From Membranipora membranacea (lineage: Eukaryota; Bryozoa; Gymnolaemata; Cheilostomatida; Membraniporidae): a stretch of DNA of 64,000 nucleotides. The stretch covers positions 27,094,001 to 27,158,000 of the forward strand of contig OU612065.1 of NCBI GenBank assembly GCA_914767715.1. The letters run 5' to 3'. The notes below the pieces were generated by a model. The model was not told the origin of the DNA. It made no database searches and was given only the letters and a program-made list of their open reading frames with translations. This document shows positions 50,756-62,003 of this stretch, one piece after another; positions within the stretch are counted from its first letter, which is position 1, and each line of letters begins with the position of its first letter. The position numbers and the translations under genes were made by a program.

Positions 50756-53022
50756 AGATAGATTATGATGATTGTGTTGTATGTTAGAGCCAAAAACATG
50801 TAGTGAGGAGTATATTGTATTTCTGCTATAAGCTCACCCTGCGACCTACTTCATGGATAGGCTCTAAGAAGGCCCCGAGACTTACATAGTCACATAAGCC
50901 TACAAATAAACCAGCTTATAGTCGCGTCTAACTGATATTCAAATTATGTTGTTAAAATTTCAAGTCAATTCCACCCTTTATCATGAAAAGAACGCCTGGG
51001 TAAATAAATAGCTAGGTTGATATTGTATGTGGTCGCTCATGGACTGAAAAGCATCTTTATACCCGACTGTAAATTGTATCTCAGCAAGTCAGTCATCCAC
51101 AGGAGGGGCAGCGTGTGTTTGCTGTGCACAGAGTATACAGATCCCCTTGCCGTCAACGTCGGACAAGGTGATAGGGTCACACTAGAGAGGGTCAAATATG
51201 ACATAGTGAAAGTGTGTCACAAAGCTCACAAGAAAAAAAGAAAATATATAATGGCTGAGTCTTATAATAAAAAAAGGGTACATTTCATTGAGAAAGTCTA
51301 TCCTGAACAGATATATATGCGAGATATGCTTTCTCACTCAGCACTAAGTAATCTGAAAGTGATTTTGGCAATGAATTTACGTCCACAAGACAGCTTATTT
51401 CAGGTAAACAAGTAATGAACCACATCAAAAATAAGCTCAAATACCTTATTCTAAATTTAGCGAATTCTGGCACGCTAGTTTTTAGCTCTATTATCAATTA
51501 ACCACTGCATAACTGTGGGTGGTGGCGGACTCCAGAATGTCGAATGCGGGACCCTTGACTACACCAAGCATGACAGGAAATCTTGGAAACTGTGTTAATC
51601 TTATCAGGGAGACAATGGATATCGTGATGTCTGCAATGAATCCAACAACTACACCTTCATCACTGACATGAATTACTATAAAATATATATTTATCATGTA
51701 ATTCTTTTGTTATTTCTTTACATGATACCGAAATTATCTACTTTCATATCATGCAAATAAATAACTCAAGGTAAAGTCATGTTATGCATGACAGTATGAA
51801 AGTAGATCATTTTCCATATGTTCTACGGAAATGATCTACTTTCTTACTGTTATGCATACCATGAAACATTGTGTTCATTGATAGAACTATAGGCTGTCAT
51901 GTTTGTTGACAGCTCTCTGATGTCATGCAATCATAAGTTTCATGTTCTCACCATCTGTAAATAAGCCGTGACATCCTAAAATTTTGCAAACTTTACGATG
52001 TCAGAGTTGATTTGTCAACCAACCAAAATGAGAGCACTAAGACATTTGGAGTAATAATTTGACACATTAATGAATAATTGGTAAAATACAGGGTATGGTT
52101 ATTTTCGGATAAAATGCCGTATGCTTGTTCATGGTTAGATTGTTCCCCTAATCCATGAATATATATATCAGTGATTGGACATTGGTTATTAGCCACTGCT
52201 ATGTTATTTAGAATTATTTATTTATTTTAAATAACATACTATATTATATATTATTCCTATAGATTATATATAATGTGCTGTCAGGAAAAAAATCAGTGTT
52301 TTGTCATATAAAATGAGCAAGTTTCCGCAAAATTATTACTTCACTCACTCGCTCGACTAAATTTTACAATTGCAAAGAAGTTCCGCCCAAAAATTGTTTT
52401 CATAGGCAGAGAATGGTTCGCATCTGGCCTCTGACAATTTTTCATTGCTTTGTTGGTTGCTATTTTCGCAGTAGAAAAACATGTGGCTGTGTGGTAGTGG
52501 AGTGACATTCAGGTATCAAGGGGAGGCCTTGATAAGCTGAATATAACTACGCCTCCACCTCCACGGAGGGAAGAAATTTGTTCTAGTTGAGATAGGAGGA
52601 GGGATTGATAAAAGTATGCTAGAAAAAGCAACTTGGTCCAATTACCTGCATGCATGACAGAAAATCTTGGGAACTGGGATAAACTAGGATGGATCATGTA
52701 TTTACTGTGCATAAAATTGTGAATTATTTGCTTTACAATGCAGTAGTGTAGCAGCACAACCTTAGTGTATATCATCAATTGAATGGTAGAGAGCTTCCAT
52801 TAGAATCAGCCTTATGGTAATTGGCACCATGCATCAGGATATCATGCAACAATAATTCTAAATAGCTCATGACCAACAATATCATGAAAGTTTATTGTCA
52901 CTTCGAATCCAAATTTACTGATTAAAACTGGTTACTGAGATAATGTGTGTCAACCAATTAGAATGGGAGGCTTAACGAAATTTGAAGTAAATTAATAAGA
53001 AAATGTTTGAACACTGTGCTGC
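50756..53022. other. Intergenic region between GPCR relic and secreted-protein gene
   Basis: It contains an imperfect inverted repeat at 51783-51858 and an unrecognised open frame at about 51008-51415. Otherwise it is AT-rich with no gene I can support. Confidence 0.5.
51783..51858. repeat. Imperfect inverted repeat (arms of about 32 bp, loop about 11 bp)
   Basis: The left arm starts TATGCATGACAGTATGAAAG and its right arm reads back as GAAATGATCTACTTTCTTAC followed by TGTTATGCATA. It is a hairpin or MITE-like structure in intergenic DNA. Confidence 0.7.
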
Positions 53023-53030
53023 TATATAAA
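53023..53030 (+). promoter_or_regulatory. TATA box of the secreted-protein gene
   Basis: TATATAAA lies 77 bp before the start codon at 53107. With the usual spacing of about 30 bp, transcription would begin near 53053-53060, leaving a 5' UTR of about 50 nt in a short first exon. A clean TATA box often goes with strong tissue-restricted expression. Confidence 0.7.
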
Positions 53031-53106
53031 AACCAGAGTAGAAACACTTGTTGCTCATCATTTCTAAATATTTTGGCACCTCTAGTCAAGAAGCTCTAGA
53101 TTTAGC

Positions 53107-56100
53107 ATGAGGTGGGTAGTTATTTATTATTCAACACCAAACACTGAACTTTGAAAATATAATAGTTAAAGAAGAATAATTTAATAAAAAATATAAAAAA
53201 AATTTGTGCACCCATACAATACATTTGTCAGTTAACGGAAGTTATCATTTGCATTATTTTAGTATTATTATATATTTTTTCTTGGTTATACATATGTACA
53301 CATATTAACCTGTTTGTTAGGGTTTTGGCTGTGCTGTGCCTGATGGCACTAAGTGGCTGCAGCTTGGCATCCTACTCTACTAACACAGACGACCTTGAAG
53401 ATGAGTTAACCACATGCGTTGCCGATATCGCTGCTGACATCGAATGTGTACAAGCAGTGGAAGACGGTTTGGATACCATGTCAGATGTCATCCAAACAGT
53501 AAGTTATTCTAATGTGTTAAGAAAACCAGCCTAAAGCTTATGACTTGGAGATATTAAGTAACTGAAATGTGTTTCTTCTTCAGATGTAAGATGCAATCCT
53601 GTTGTATTGTTCATAATTAAAGAGTCAGGATTTATAGTTCTTTACCATAAAATTTTTACTGTTTACCGATTTGAAATGTTTACCATCAAGCCCTAAAAAG
53701 AATTTGTTGTTGCGACCCTGACTTGGTATGAATAATTTTGTTTTGGTAGGCTATACTATTCTGTGGATAAAATTTTATCCATAAAGTGACAAAAAAATTT
53801 GAGAAAAAAGGCGTCCATTATAATTTGGATTTAATCTGAAAGCCCTGCACCAAGATAATTATTTCAAAATATCTCTGATCAGTAAATCCCTACATTTTAA
53901 AGTAAAGAAAAACTATTTTCAAGTTATAAATATATTGGTTTCATTAATTGCCATTTATGCTATCCACTACCTTATGAAAGTTAAATTTTGGTGAATTATT
54001 GTTTTTAACCCATATAAAACTGCAAACAGATATTATAAATTTTATCCTGCCCCCAAAATACAGGAAATTACTACTACATTTTATGACTTTGATAGAAAAA
54101 AAAGCAATAATTTTTTCTGTGTATTTAGCCTAACCGTCCTTGTTGCCCATTTTCCTTCTTTTGTTTTTTATTGTTTTGCTTACTTTGGCACGTTCGGAAG
54201 AACATCATTTAAATGATGAAGGTTGTCTGTCGATAAATGTTTAAAAATGTGTATTAATTTAGATGTTGTTTGATAATTTTGTTTTAGGTTGAGGCTCTAA
54301 GAGTAGTAATGGAACTGTTGTCGGAGGGAATGGACACTTTCAATACCGCTATTTCAATCGTCAAATATGCTCCAGGCATTGGAACAGCGGCCACAGTGGT
54401 GAAGAACACACTGACTGCCATCAGAACAACATTTGACTCGGCACTGGATAGAGTACAGACAATTGATGATGCGATCAGCCCAATGGGTACCGTCGTAGAC
54501 GCTGGAATTACAACTTGCTCAATATGTAAGGTTTATTAATAAATATTTCTGAACTTGCTCAATATGTAAGTTAAATATTTCTGAATTGTGTTATTTCTGC
54601 AAAACATTTATTACAATGTTTTCCTTGTTGTGATTTTGCGTATTACAAATTCTTTTCTGTGAGTCTAAATGTCTTGAAGAGTTGTCACCCAATGTAATTA
54701 CGTCATGCTAAATGGGGAGGCAATAATAATGCAAAAAAATGATGGTTGTTGCAATAAAAATATATGTATATGAAATAGAAGAATTATTTAATTTTAGCAA
54801 TAACCTGGCTGCAAATCATGAAGACAACATGTAACTCTGGGGCCAGTTCAGTGAGCGAAGCTCGAGGTTGTGTAGACAGTATGGCGTCTGGTAGCGTGAG
54901 GACCAGCTGTGAGAATGGACTCGAGGAGTTGGGAGGCTCTCTGGTTTCTCCTCTAAGTAGCGTCAATGATGGTAATGTTTGAAAGATATTTCATTTTTAA
55001 TTTCCAATATATTTTATTGACTGCCATAATCATTTCTTAGAATGTTTTCCATTAGGAGTCAAAACAAAGAAGAAGAAAAACAGCCAAGAAAAAAATCATA
55101 GCCATAAATTTATCTAATGAAAAACAAAATAAATTAATATCTCAAAAATATCATATTTCACTGAACCTAATTATAACTATTCACTGATATATATTATGTA
55201 ACTAATTAAAAAGTAGAGATCGCATTGATAAAAAATACAGAGCTGATCTAAATTAATGGTTGATAGTAAGATGGACGTTTAGACCTTCTAACGATTTTAT
55301 AACTTCATAAGTTTACTGTATTTCAGTTTTCTGTATTTACTCTTTTTATCCATCCCACATTCATGTTTCAAAATCTGCCAAGGGAGGATAATTTCGAAAG
55401 CTACTTATTTCAAAATTATTAGATAGTGCCCTCTTTTTCTCACAGCCATGGGAACGATAGCAACAGGATGTGATGAAATAAGGGACATCGTTGATATTGG
55501 TGCCTCATGGCCTGATATCGACTTTATCCTTGATGGAATCAATGATGTCTATGATGCTCTGGAGCCAATACTTGATTTCTTCGAAGCTCTTCAGGATGCA
55601 TTGGACACAGATTTGTGTATCACAAACCCTTTTGAGGCCCTTGCTGAATGGGAGTTCATAGAGTAGGTAGTTGTCATCAAAAACTGTAAAAAGAATTTGT
55701 ACGTTCTTTTGAACAAATACATACATCCTCTACACTTTGAAAAGAAGCAACATACCTCGATGAATTATTTGCAAATGTTTTATGAAAATTAGCGCTGCGC
55801 TATCTGAAAATCTTAGGGTCTGGAGAGGTTATGATAACGCATGATGTACTATTAATTATTTGCTTAGACTGTTTCCGGTGGCACCATCAATGAAATTCTT
55901 TAATTATTATGAGCTTTCCCGACAGTCTACGGTAGTATTAAAATGTTGGCTCTGATTGGTCAGTCAGAGCCGTAAATAATAAATAATATATTTATGTGTT
56001 TATGTTCAGAGACAACACATTGGCAAGCATCATATAAAAAATGGTGTGTATTTTTTGCACCACAAATAAGCCTAGGCAAGTTGTCTGGATTCAGATAGCC

Positions 56101-59100
56101 TGCCCAGGCTACCAACAAATACTATAATATATATATATATTTAAATACTATATGATATATTTTTAGAGAAATTGGTGAGTCTCCTGTATATCCTGGAAAC
56201 TGGGGTTGGGGACGTAGGAAGAGAGCCCTTGGTATGAGCAGTGTTGAACAGACAGCTAGATCATCAGCTATCAGGCTGACTAATGCAGAGGCTAGTGATA
56301 TCCTTTCTTCATCCATAGCAAAGAGAGCTGGTGAAATATGTATCAGGTAATATCACATTACTAATTTGATTTTAACTGTTCCTCTTATGATCTAACTTGA
56401 ATCAGTTATATAACTACATCACCTGTTGGTGATTGTAAAAAAGCAGGCTGTAAGGGGACATTTTCTGATTACAAACTACAAACTACCAAAAATATTTCAG
56501 CAAGATTCAATCAACCAACATTCGTAATTGTCTCCCTTTGTTTGTAATACAACTGTCCTTGCACCTTAAATTGTCTGATACATTGATCCAAATCATATCC
56601 AATAGTCAATTCATATGAGTGGCTTACATATTTACAGACTATCACCTACTGAGCCCGAACAATTGAAGGATTTTGAAGCTGCCCAAAGCAAATCTTGAAA
56701 CTCACAGCTCCGACAGATTAAGGAGTTTAACTCCTTGGACAGATTAAGCTGTAATTATTGATCTTTTTGCCAGCCATTTCCTTGCAAGCTTATCAGAAGG
56801 GGCACAAATCTCGATGCAGGCAATTGCTGGGTTAAACCAGATCTGATATCTGACTGACCGTATGAATTTTTTCATAAGATTGGGCATAAAATGAGAGGTA
56901 ACCTCTGGATTCATTGTGGACAAAATGATACTGCATGGTGATATTTTGCTGATTTGCATGACCTCACTTTATTCTTTTAGTGCTCAGGATATATTGGATG
57001 GTATAGATTCCCTATTGGCTCCCTTAGTTGACCTTGCAAATGACCTGATCAGTGCTGTGTTGAGCGTCCTGCCAACTTTTGAACTTCCAGGTGAGATGTA
57101 TGCCCAGTGAACCATTGACAAAACAGGTTGATCCATTTGGATAACAAGAAGACACAATTTTTAAGCAGAAACCACTTCCCCTGAGTGTATCGTAACTAAA
57201 TTTGATGTAGAGAAAAAATTGGTGTTCTCTACCAGCAGTTTGATGTTCTCTAGTAGGAAAATTCATGTTAATTTTGTCAGAAAGTTAACAAAGTTGTTTA
57301 ATATACCAATTGCTTACCAATTCAGATGGAGCTTAAATGCCATTACAGGCTTACAAAGGCCATCCTTCTGGACAGCAAGCAAAGAAAGAAATAAAAATAA
57401 AATCTTTGGACCTAGAGTACATTTCCTTTTAGCATGTCATCAAAACGCCTCTAGACTGCCCTTGTCAGCAAAGCTGGTCAATAGCCTCCTCTTTAATGAG
57501 CAAATCATATGCTTTGCCGTTGAATAATATATAAAAGCAGCTTCTTTATACTGGACAGCTGGTACAAAATCTGCTCTACTTGGAATCTTGGAGGGTTTTG
57601 CGGGCTCAATCAAGAGATCAAATTAAATGTTCTCTCACCTTATTAGCGGGCTTGCATTCACTACTCCCATTGTCATGACCTCCACTCACACACTATTCAG
57701 CTCAAGTTATTGTACAACTGCCTGTTTAATACAGAATATATCTCTCTCTACAGGGTTCCCTGATTTCGATGAGCTATTTAACATAGATATCAGCTTTGAC
57801 CTTCCTACTATTGACTTCGGGTTCGATATCGATGTCTTTGTTGACTTCTTCTGGCTGACATGGGATTGCGCAACAGAAGTGACTGACGTTTGTAATGCTG
57901 TCAGTGGCGGAATCTCTTCTGACTGCAGTGCAGCACTTGAAGACTACGCCCCTGACTGGGGGAGCAGCTGGGGAAAGAGAAGGAAGAGAAGCACTTCAGC
58001 AGCTGCAATGGCTCACAGAGAAGATAGACGGTAGATTCAATTATCTCTCAAACATAGCATATGTTTAAAAGACAATCACATAAGCATTAGCTATTTTATA
58101 TTATATATATATCATATTATATCATATTAAATTATATGTATATATATATATATATATAATAATATAACATATAATATAAAATTATATTTAATGAAAGAAA
58201 CTGGTATATGCATTTCACTGTTTTGTTTGATTCTATAATGAATGATGAAAATAAATACTGTTGTCAAATAACATGTATAGATCTAGTTGTAGGTAAAATC
58301 TCGTCATTGCGTTATGCCTCGGGTTAAGTATACCAAGATATGGATCCTATTGATACAGCAAAAGAGTGATATACAATCTATTTTGTATTATTTTAGAACA
58401 CTGCTTGAATTGGTGGAGAATGTGGCCAGAAGCCAGAAACTCAGAACATCGACTCGTCAACAGATTGTGAACAAAATTGCCGAGAAGATGGATAAGAAAT
58501 CTCATGTTGACAGTATGTAGACTACATAGTTCCTAAGTGGATCAAGTTTGATCATTTTTACCTTTGGCGTGTCAATAGACAAGCTTTGTTTGGTGGGTAG
58601 GGGGAGGGGGGTTTGGAGAGAACACCCACCCACCTACCGAACAAAGCTTGTTAAGATAGGCTACTACCACCAATGTTGGCTGATAATGGAATGCTATTTA
58701 CAATGGTACTGACCAAATACATAGTGTTTATGACTGAGTTAACCTGTGAAATTGGAAAAGAATAATCATAATAATATGGCAATTACAGTTGCAGAAAATG
58801 TTGGTTTCATTCGTCATAGTCTCTGTTCTACTACAAGTTTTGTTCATCAGTATTTATTCTGCTATATCTATGGCTGGCAATCTGGCAATTATCAGCAATT
58901 CAGTCATATAGGGTATTTCTGATGGTCAGAGATTATAGAAAAACTACTACGCTATGCTCAGAAAAACGGAATCTGGCCTACACCCTTTGTACATGCTCTG
59001 GCGCTTCATATTTACAGAGAAGACAATTCAAGTGGCCCTTGGACCGCAGGTTAAAAGAGATCGTGTGGACAACAAGGAGCTCACACCAGAAGAAGCCAGC

Positions 59101-59842
59101 GAGCTGATTTCCCATCTGACAGAAGAACAGAAGACCATGCTTCTAGAGGTTATGGAGCAGAAGCAGAAGGGAAGAGCAGAAGCCCCACCAAGGTAAGTAA
59201 TAAAACTGGCTTTCACCTTATATATATACCCTACAGGCAGTTGATATACATGGATCATAATTTTGTGAGATTGCTCTCTAATGCACAGCCCACAGTGACA
59301 GTTAGAGGCAACTCCTTGATTTCACAGAAAAATATATTTTGAGAACCACCAGATTTTTGTTTCAGTTCGTAGATTGTCACAGCTCTAGTTACCTTGTAAA
59401 CTTGCTGTATCAAATCCCGCAGAGGTCCACTTTTTTCTTCCTATAAAAAAAAAGAAAGTATAACTTCTCTCGTTTTGACCTTTTTATAAGCAATAAATAA
59501 CACTATAAGGAGTTAATGGAGCTAGGGAGTTGGGACTCCTTGAACAAACTCATGTCATATTATGTTTTAACGCTAATTGTAAACTCAATGAATTTATTCT
59601 GTCCATGTTGAAGTGGCTCTGGCTAATTGCTCAGTGTCCACATGATCATGTTGTGTCTTATAAGGCTTATTTTGATTAATGCGGTTTTGAGTTTGGAAAT
59701 ATAAATTTGATGATTTTTTTGTGTGGTTGTTCCAACCATGAGAAGAAATAGTTATGACGATATTTTAATTTTTTTCCATGCCTTATTTTACAGAACATCC
59801 AGAAGAGAGCTGTTGGCTAAATTAATGGCCCAGAGAAGATGA
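53107..59842 (+). CDS. Unrecognised secreted precursor with two furin-type sites (11 coding exons)
   Basis: Coding exons: 53107-53111, 53321-53498, 54288-54525, 54798-54971, 55446-55662, 56167-56346, 56981-57090, 57754-58030, 58397-58512, 59018-59192, 59794-59842. They sum to 1,719 nt (572 residues), phases agree throughout, and the stop is TGA at 59840-59842. Exon 1 supplies only ATGAG; joined to exon 2 it gives a textbook signal peptide (MRVLAVLCLMALSGCSLA). Two basic processing sites follow Trp/Gly-rich stretches: RRKR at 287-290 (after NWGWG) and KRRKR at 442-446 (after DWGSSWG). Cleavage would give three chains of about 273, 156 and 126 residues. Chains A and B are acidic, helical-looking and have scattered cysteines; chain C is Cys-free, charged and probably coiled. 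I see no transmembrane segment after the signal and no known domain. It could be an extracellular matrix, mucus or secretory-gland product; function is unknown. Confidence 0.82.
54512..54570 (+). repeat. Short duplication carrying a second copy of the exon 3 donor
   Basis: AACTTGCTCAATATGTAAG occurs at 54512-54530, where it contains the exon 3 end and its donor, and again at 54552-54570. AAATATTTCTGAA follows each copy. The second donor is downstream of a stop in the reading frame, so its use would end the protein early. Confidence 0.8.
58579..58652. repeat. Inverted repeat in intron 9 of the secreted-protein gene
   Basis: ACAAGCTTTGTTTGGT on the left pairs with ACCGAACAAAGCTTGT on the right, with weaker pairing inside (GGTGGGTAGG against CCCACCCACC). 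The G-rich loop contains GGGGGAGGGGGG. Confidence 0.7.
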
Positions 59843-60000
59843 AATCTTTAGATGAATATGATACCTTGACCTGACGATTCTGACTCGGAAACTTGGCTAC
59901 AATTTTGGACTTTGAATTAGAATAGCATTATAGAGTTTAGAAACTATTATCAACACTAGTTTTATTTTCAATTATGTAGCTTTGAAATAGACAGTTCTTC

Positions 60001-60006
60001 AATAAA
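60001..60006 (+). terminator. Probable poly(A) signal of the secreted-protein gene
   Basis: AATAAA lies 159 nt after the stop codon; another AATAAA occurs at 60076-60081. Either fits a short 3' UTR. Confidence 0.6.
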
Positions 60007-60081
60007 CCAATGTTCATGGTTTTCATAGTTATATTATTTGATCAGCATCCATTGTAACGTTATTTTGGACAAAATAATAAA

Positions 60082-62003
60082 GCATGATATTGGTTTTTTA
60101 CATTTACATTCTGTTCCTGTGCAAAATGCATAAGGGTATAGTTAATGTGACACAAAACTTACTCAAATAGTGTCGCACTCGCCTAAAGCTCACTCACCTC
60201 CAATGGTATTAGATGGAAAAGGGGGGGGGGGGGGGGTGGAGTGTCTCAAATTATTAAATGCAGTGAAAGCAAGTATCAAGTATCAAGCCAGATCTACCAA
60301 AAAGCAAGCCTTGTGGAATTATTTCAAATTAGTTAATTCTTATATTTCAAGCGGTTTTCTCTGTACTAAGGTGTTGAGGAGGAGTTGCTATTTCATGATG
60401 TGTGTCATGAGTTAGCAGAGTGATGCCTGCAATCGATCAATTCTGGTTGAGAAATGGATTTACACATTTTTTCGCCAAGTCCCATCCTCCTCTAGGTCTC
60501 ATCATACATGAACATTGACCCTCATTGATAACACACACTCATCTATACATACAGAAATAACTCGAACTTGAATATAAATGTTGCGCCTAAACCAGGGAAA
60601 TGGTGAGCAGGTTATCATGGAATTCGTGTTTTCATGAAGGAGTTGTCTGCTCATTTTCTGATTATCGATAACTCCATATTTTATTGATACTTGTATACTT
60701 CTATAATATGGCAGCAGTTAGTTGGCAGTTTTTCTATTGGCAGCACTATTATATCATATAGACCCGACCCTAGCCGTCCACTGAAGCCAGCCTGGGCAGC
60801 AGGCTATCCCCTACCTAAATGCAATAATTATACTCAAAAATATTGATAATGAATGGTACTAATAATTATTAATGCCACAAACTGCCTTATATTATGTACC
60901 TCGGATGACGCAACCAGTTGGATGAAGTAGCCATAGGTAATATTTTGAGCATTCCTTAACCCATAAAATCTACATCTTTTGTAAAGGACGATTCGTGTTT
61001 GGGGTTTCAGTTGTTTGGGGTTTCTGTTGTTTGGGTTTATGAGAACTATCACCACACATTTGAAGGAAGCAAAAACAAGTCATATGCCAATCTTTTCCAA
61101 TTTCCATTTCCTATTCAGAACTTGAACATAGGGTTAGGAGAATAATGCAGGCTGGTGCTGTTGGCAAGCGATATATAACATAAGGGGCAGCATTTTTCCA
61201 AGATTATACCATCACAGTGTGAAGAGGATTGAATGAACTGAATGATGTATTTATTTACATTCAGAAACCACAGGATGCTGACATCCTATAACTATGTTTA
61301 AACTTTCTAGCCAATAAACAAACGTAATAATATCACTGGGTAAGATTAACATTATGCAAAACAAAACATAACAAGAGATTGTCAAAAAAGAAGGGTCAGA
61401 GATTCTCAAAGCAAAACCATCCAATTTAAAAATTTCAATAAAAGCACAATGAATATGACAGATACATTGTTATGACTGTAAGAGAAAGTAATCTCAGAGA
61501 CCATAGATATCCTAAGGTTTTTGATATGCCTCAATTCTATGGCTAATATCATCACCAAAATTAATCCTGGGTTAACTTGTTGTAGTAACTAATAAATTAT
61601 TAATTCAGATGCATAAATAAGTAGCAGGGACAGTTGTGTGTATAACAAGAGCACAAACCAAAACTCAGAGCTGGTTTCCATGAGGGTAAGGAAGACATAA
61701 GCATATTACACATGTACTAAAACGACAATGGCTAGAAATAGAAAAAATACTTAACAAAATCAGGGTCCATTTGGACATTGTGAAATTCAGCAAAACTGCA
61801 CAATACAACTTATCGGGATAAAAGATCTCAATTTGTTGCCTTACACTTCAAAGAATATCTTGCATGGAAAGCTTTGAAAGGAGAGAAGTATTGAAATGCA
61901 ACTGAATGCATATATTTACTGCCAGCCACCCTTTGAAAGGTTTTAAATTCTTTGTAATCTCAGATATATTTCCTTCACAGAGAAGGCCTTTCCCTAACTC
62001 ACT
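60082..62003. other. Interval between two converging genes, including the F-box gene 3' UTR
   Basis: A minus-strand AATAAA at 61250-61255 could end the F-box-like transcript, giving a 3' UTR of about 750 nt. A run of G of about 17 bases lies near 60220. No other gene is seen. Confidence 0.45.

Noticed and set aside
51569-52684. Two similar short segments (around CATGACAGGAAATCTTGG at 51569 and CATGACAGAAAATCTTGG at 52653)
   Set aside because: The match is only about 30 bp with several differences; not enough to call a repeat family.
57219-57527. 102-codon plus-strand open frame in intron 7 of the secreted-protein gene
   Set aside because: It lies between two phase-matched exons, has no recognisable domain, and begins and ends without splice or start context.
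58090-58190. AT-rich alternating tract in intron 8 of the secreted-protein gene, and (TA)n runs such as 41299-41327 and 15668-15692
   Set aside because: Simple-sequence microsatellites with no sign of function.
60170-60415. 81-codon plus-strand open frame
   Set aside because: It spans a long G homopolymer and lies beyond the poly(A) signals of the secreted-protein gene; no protein features.
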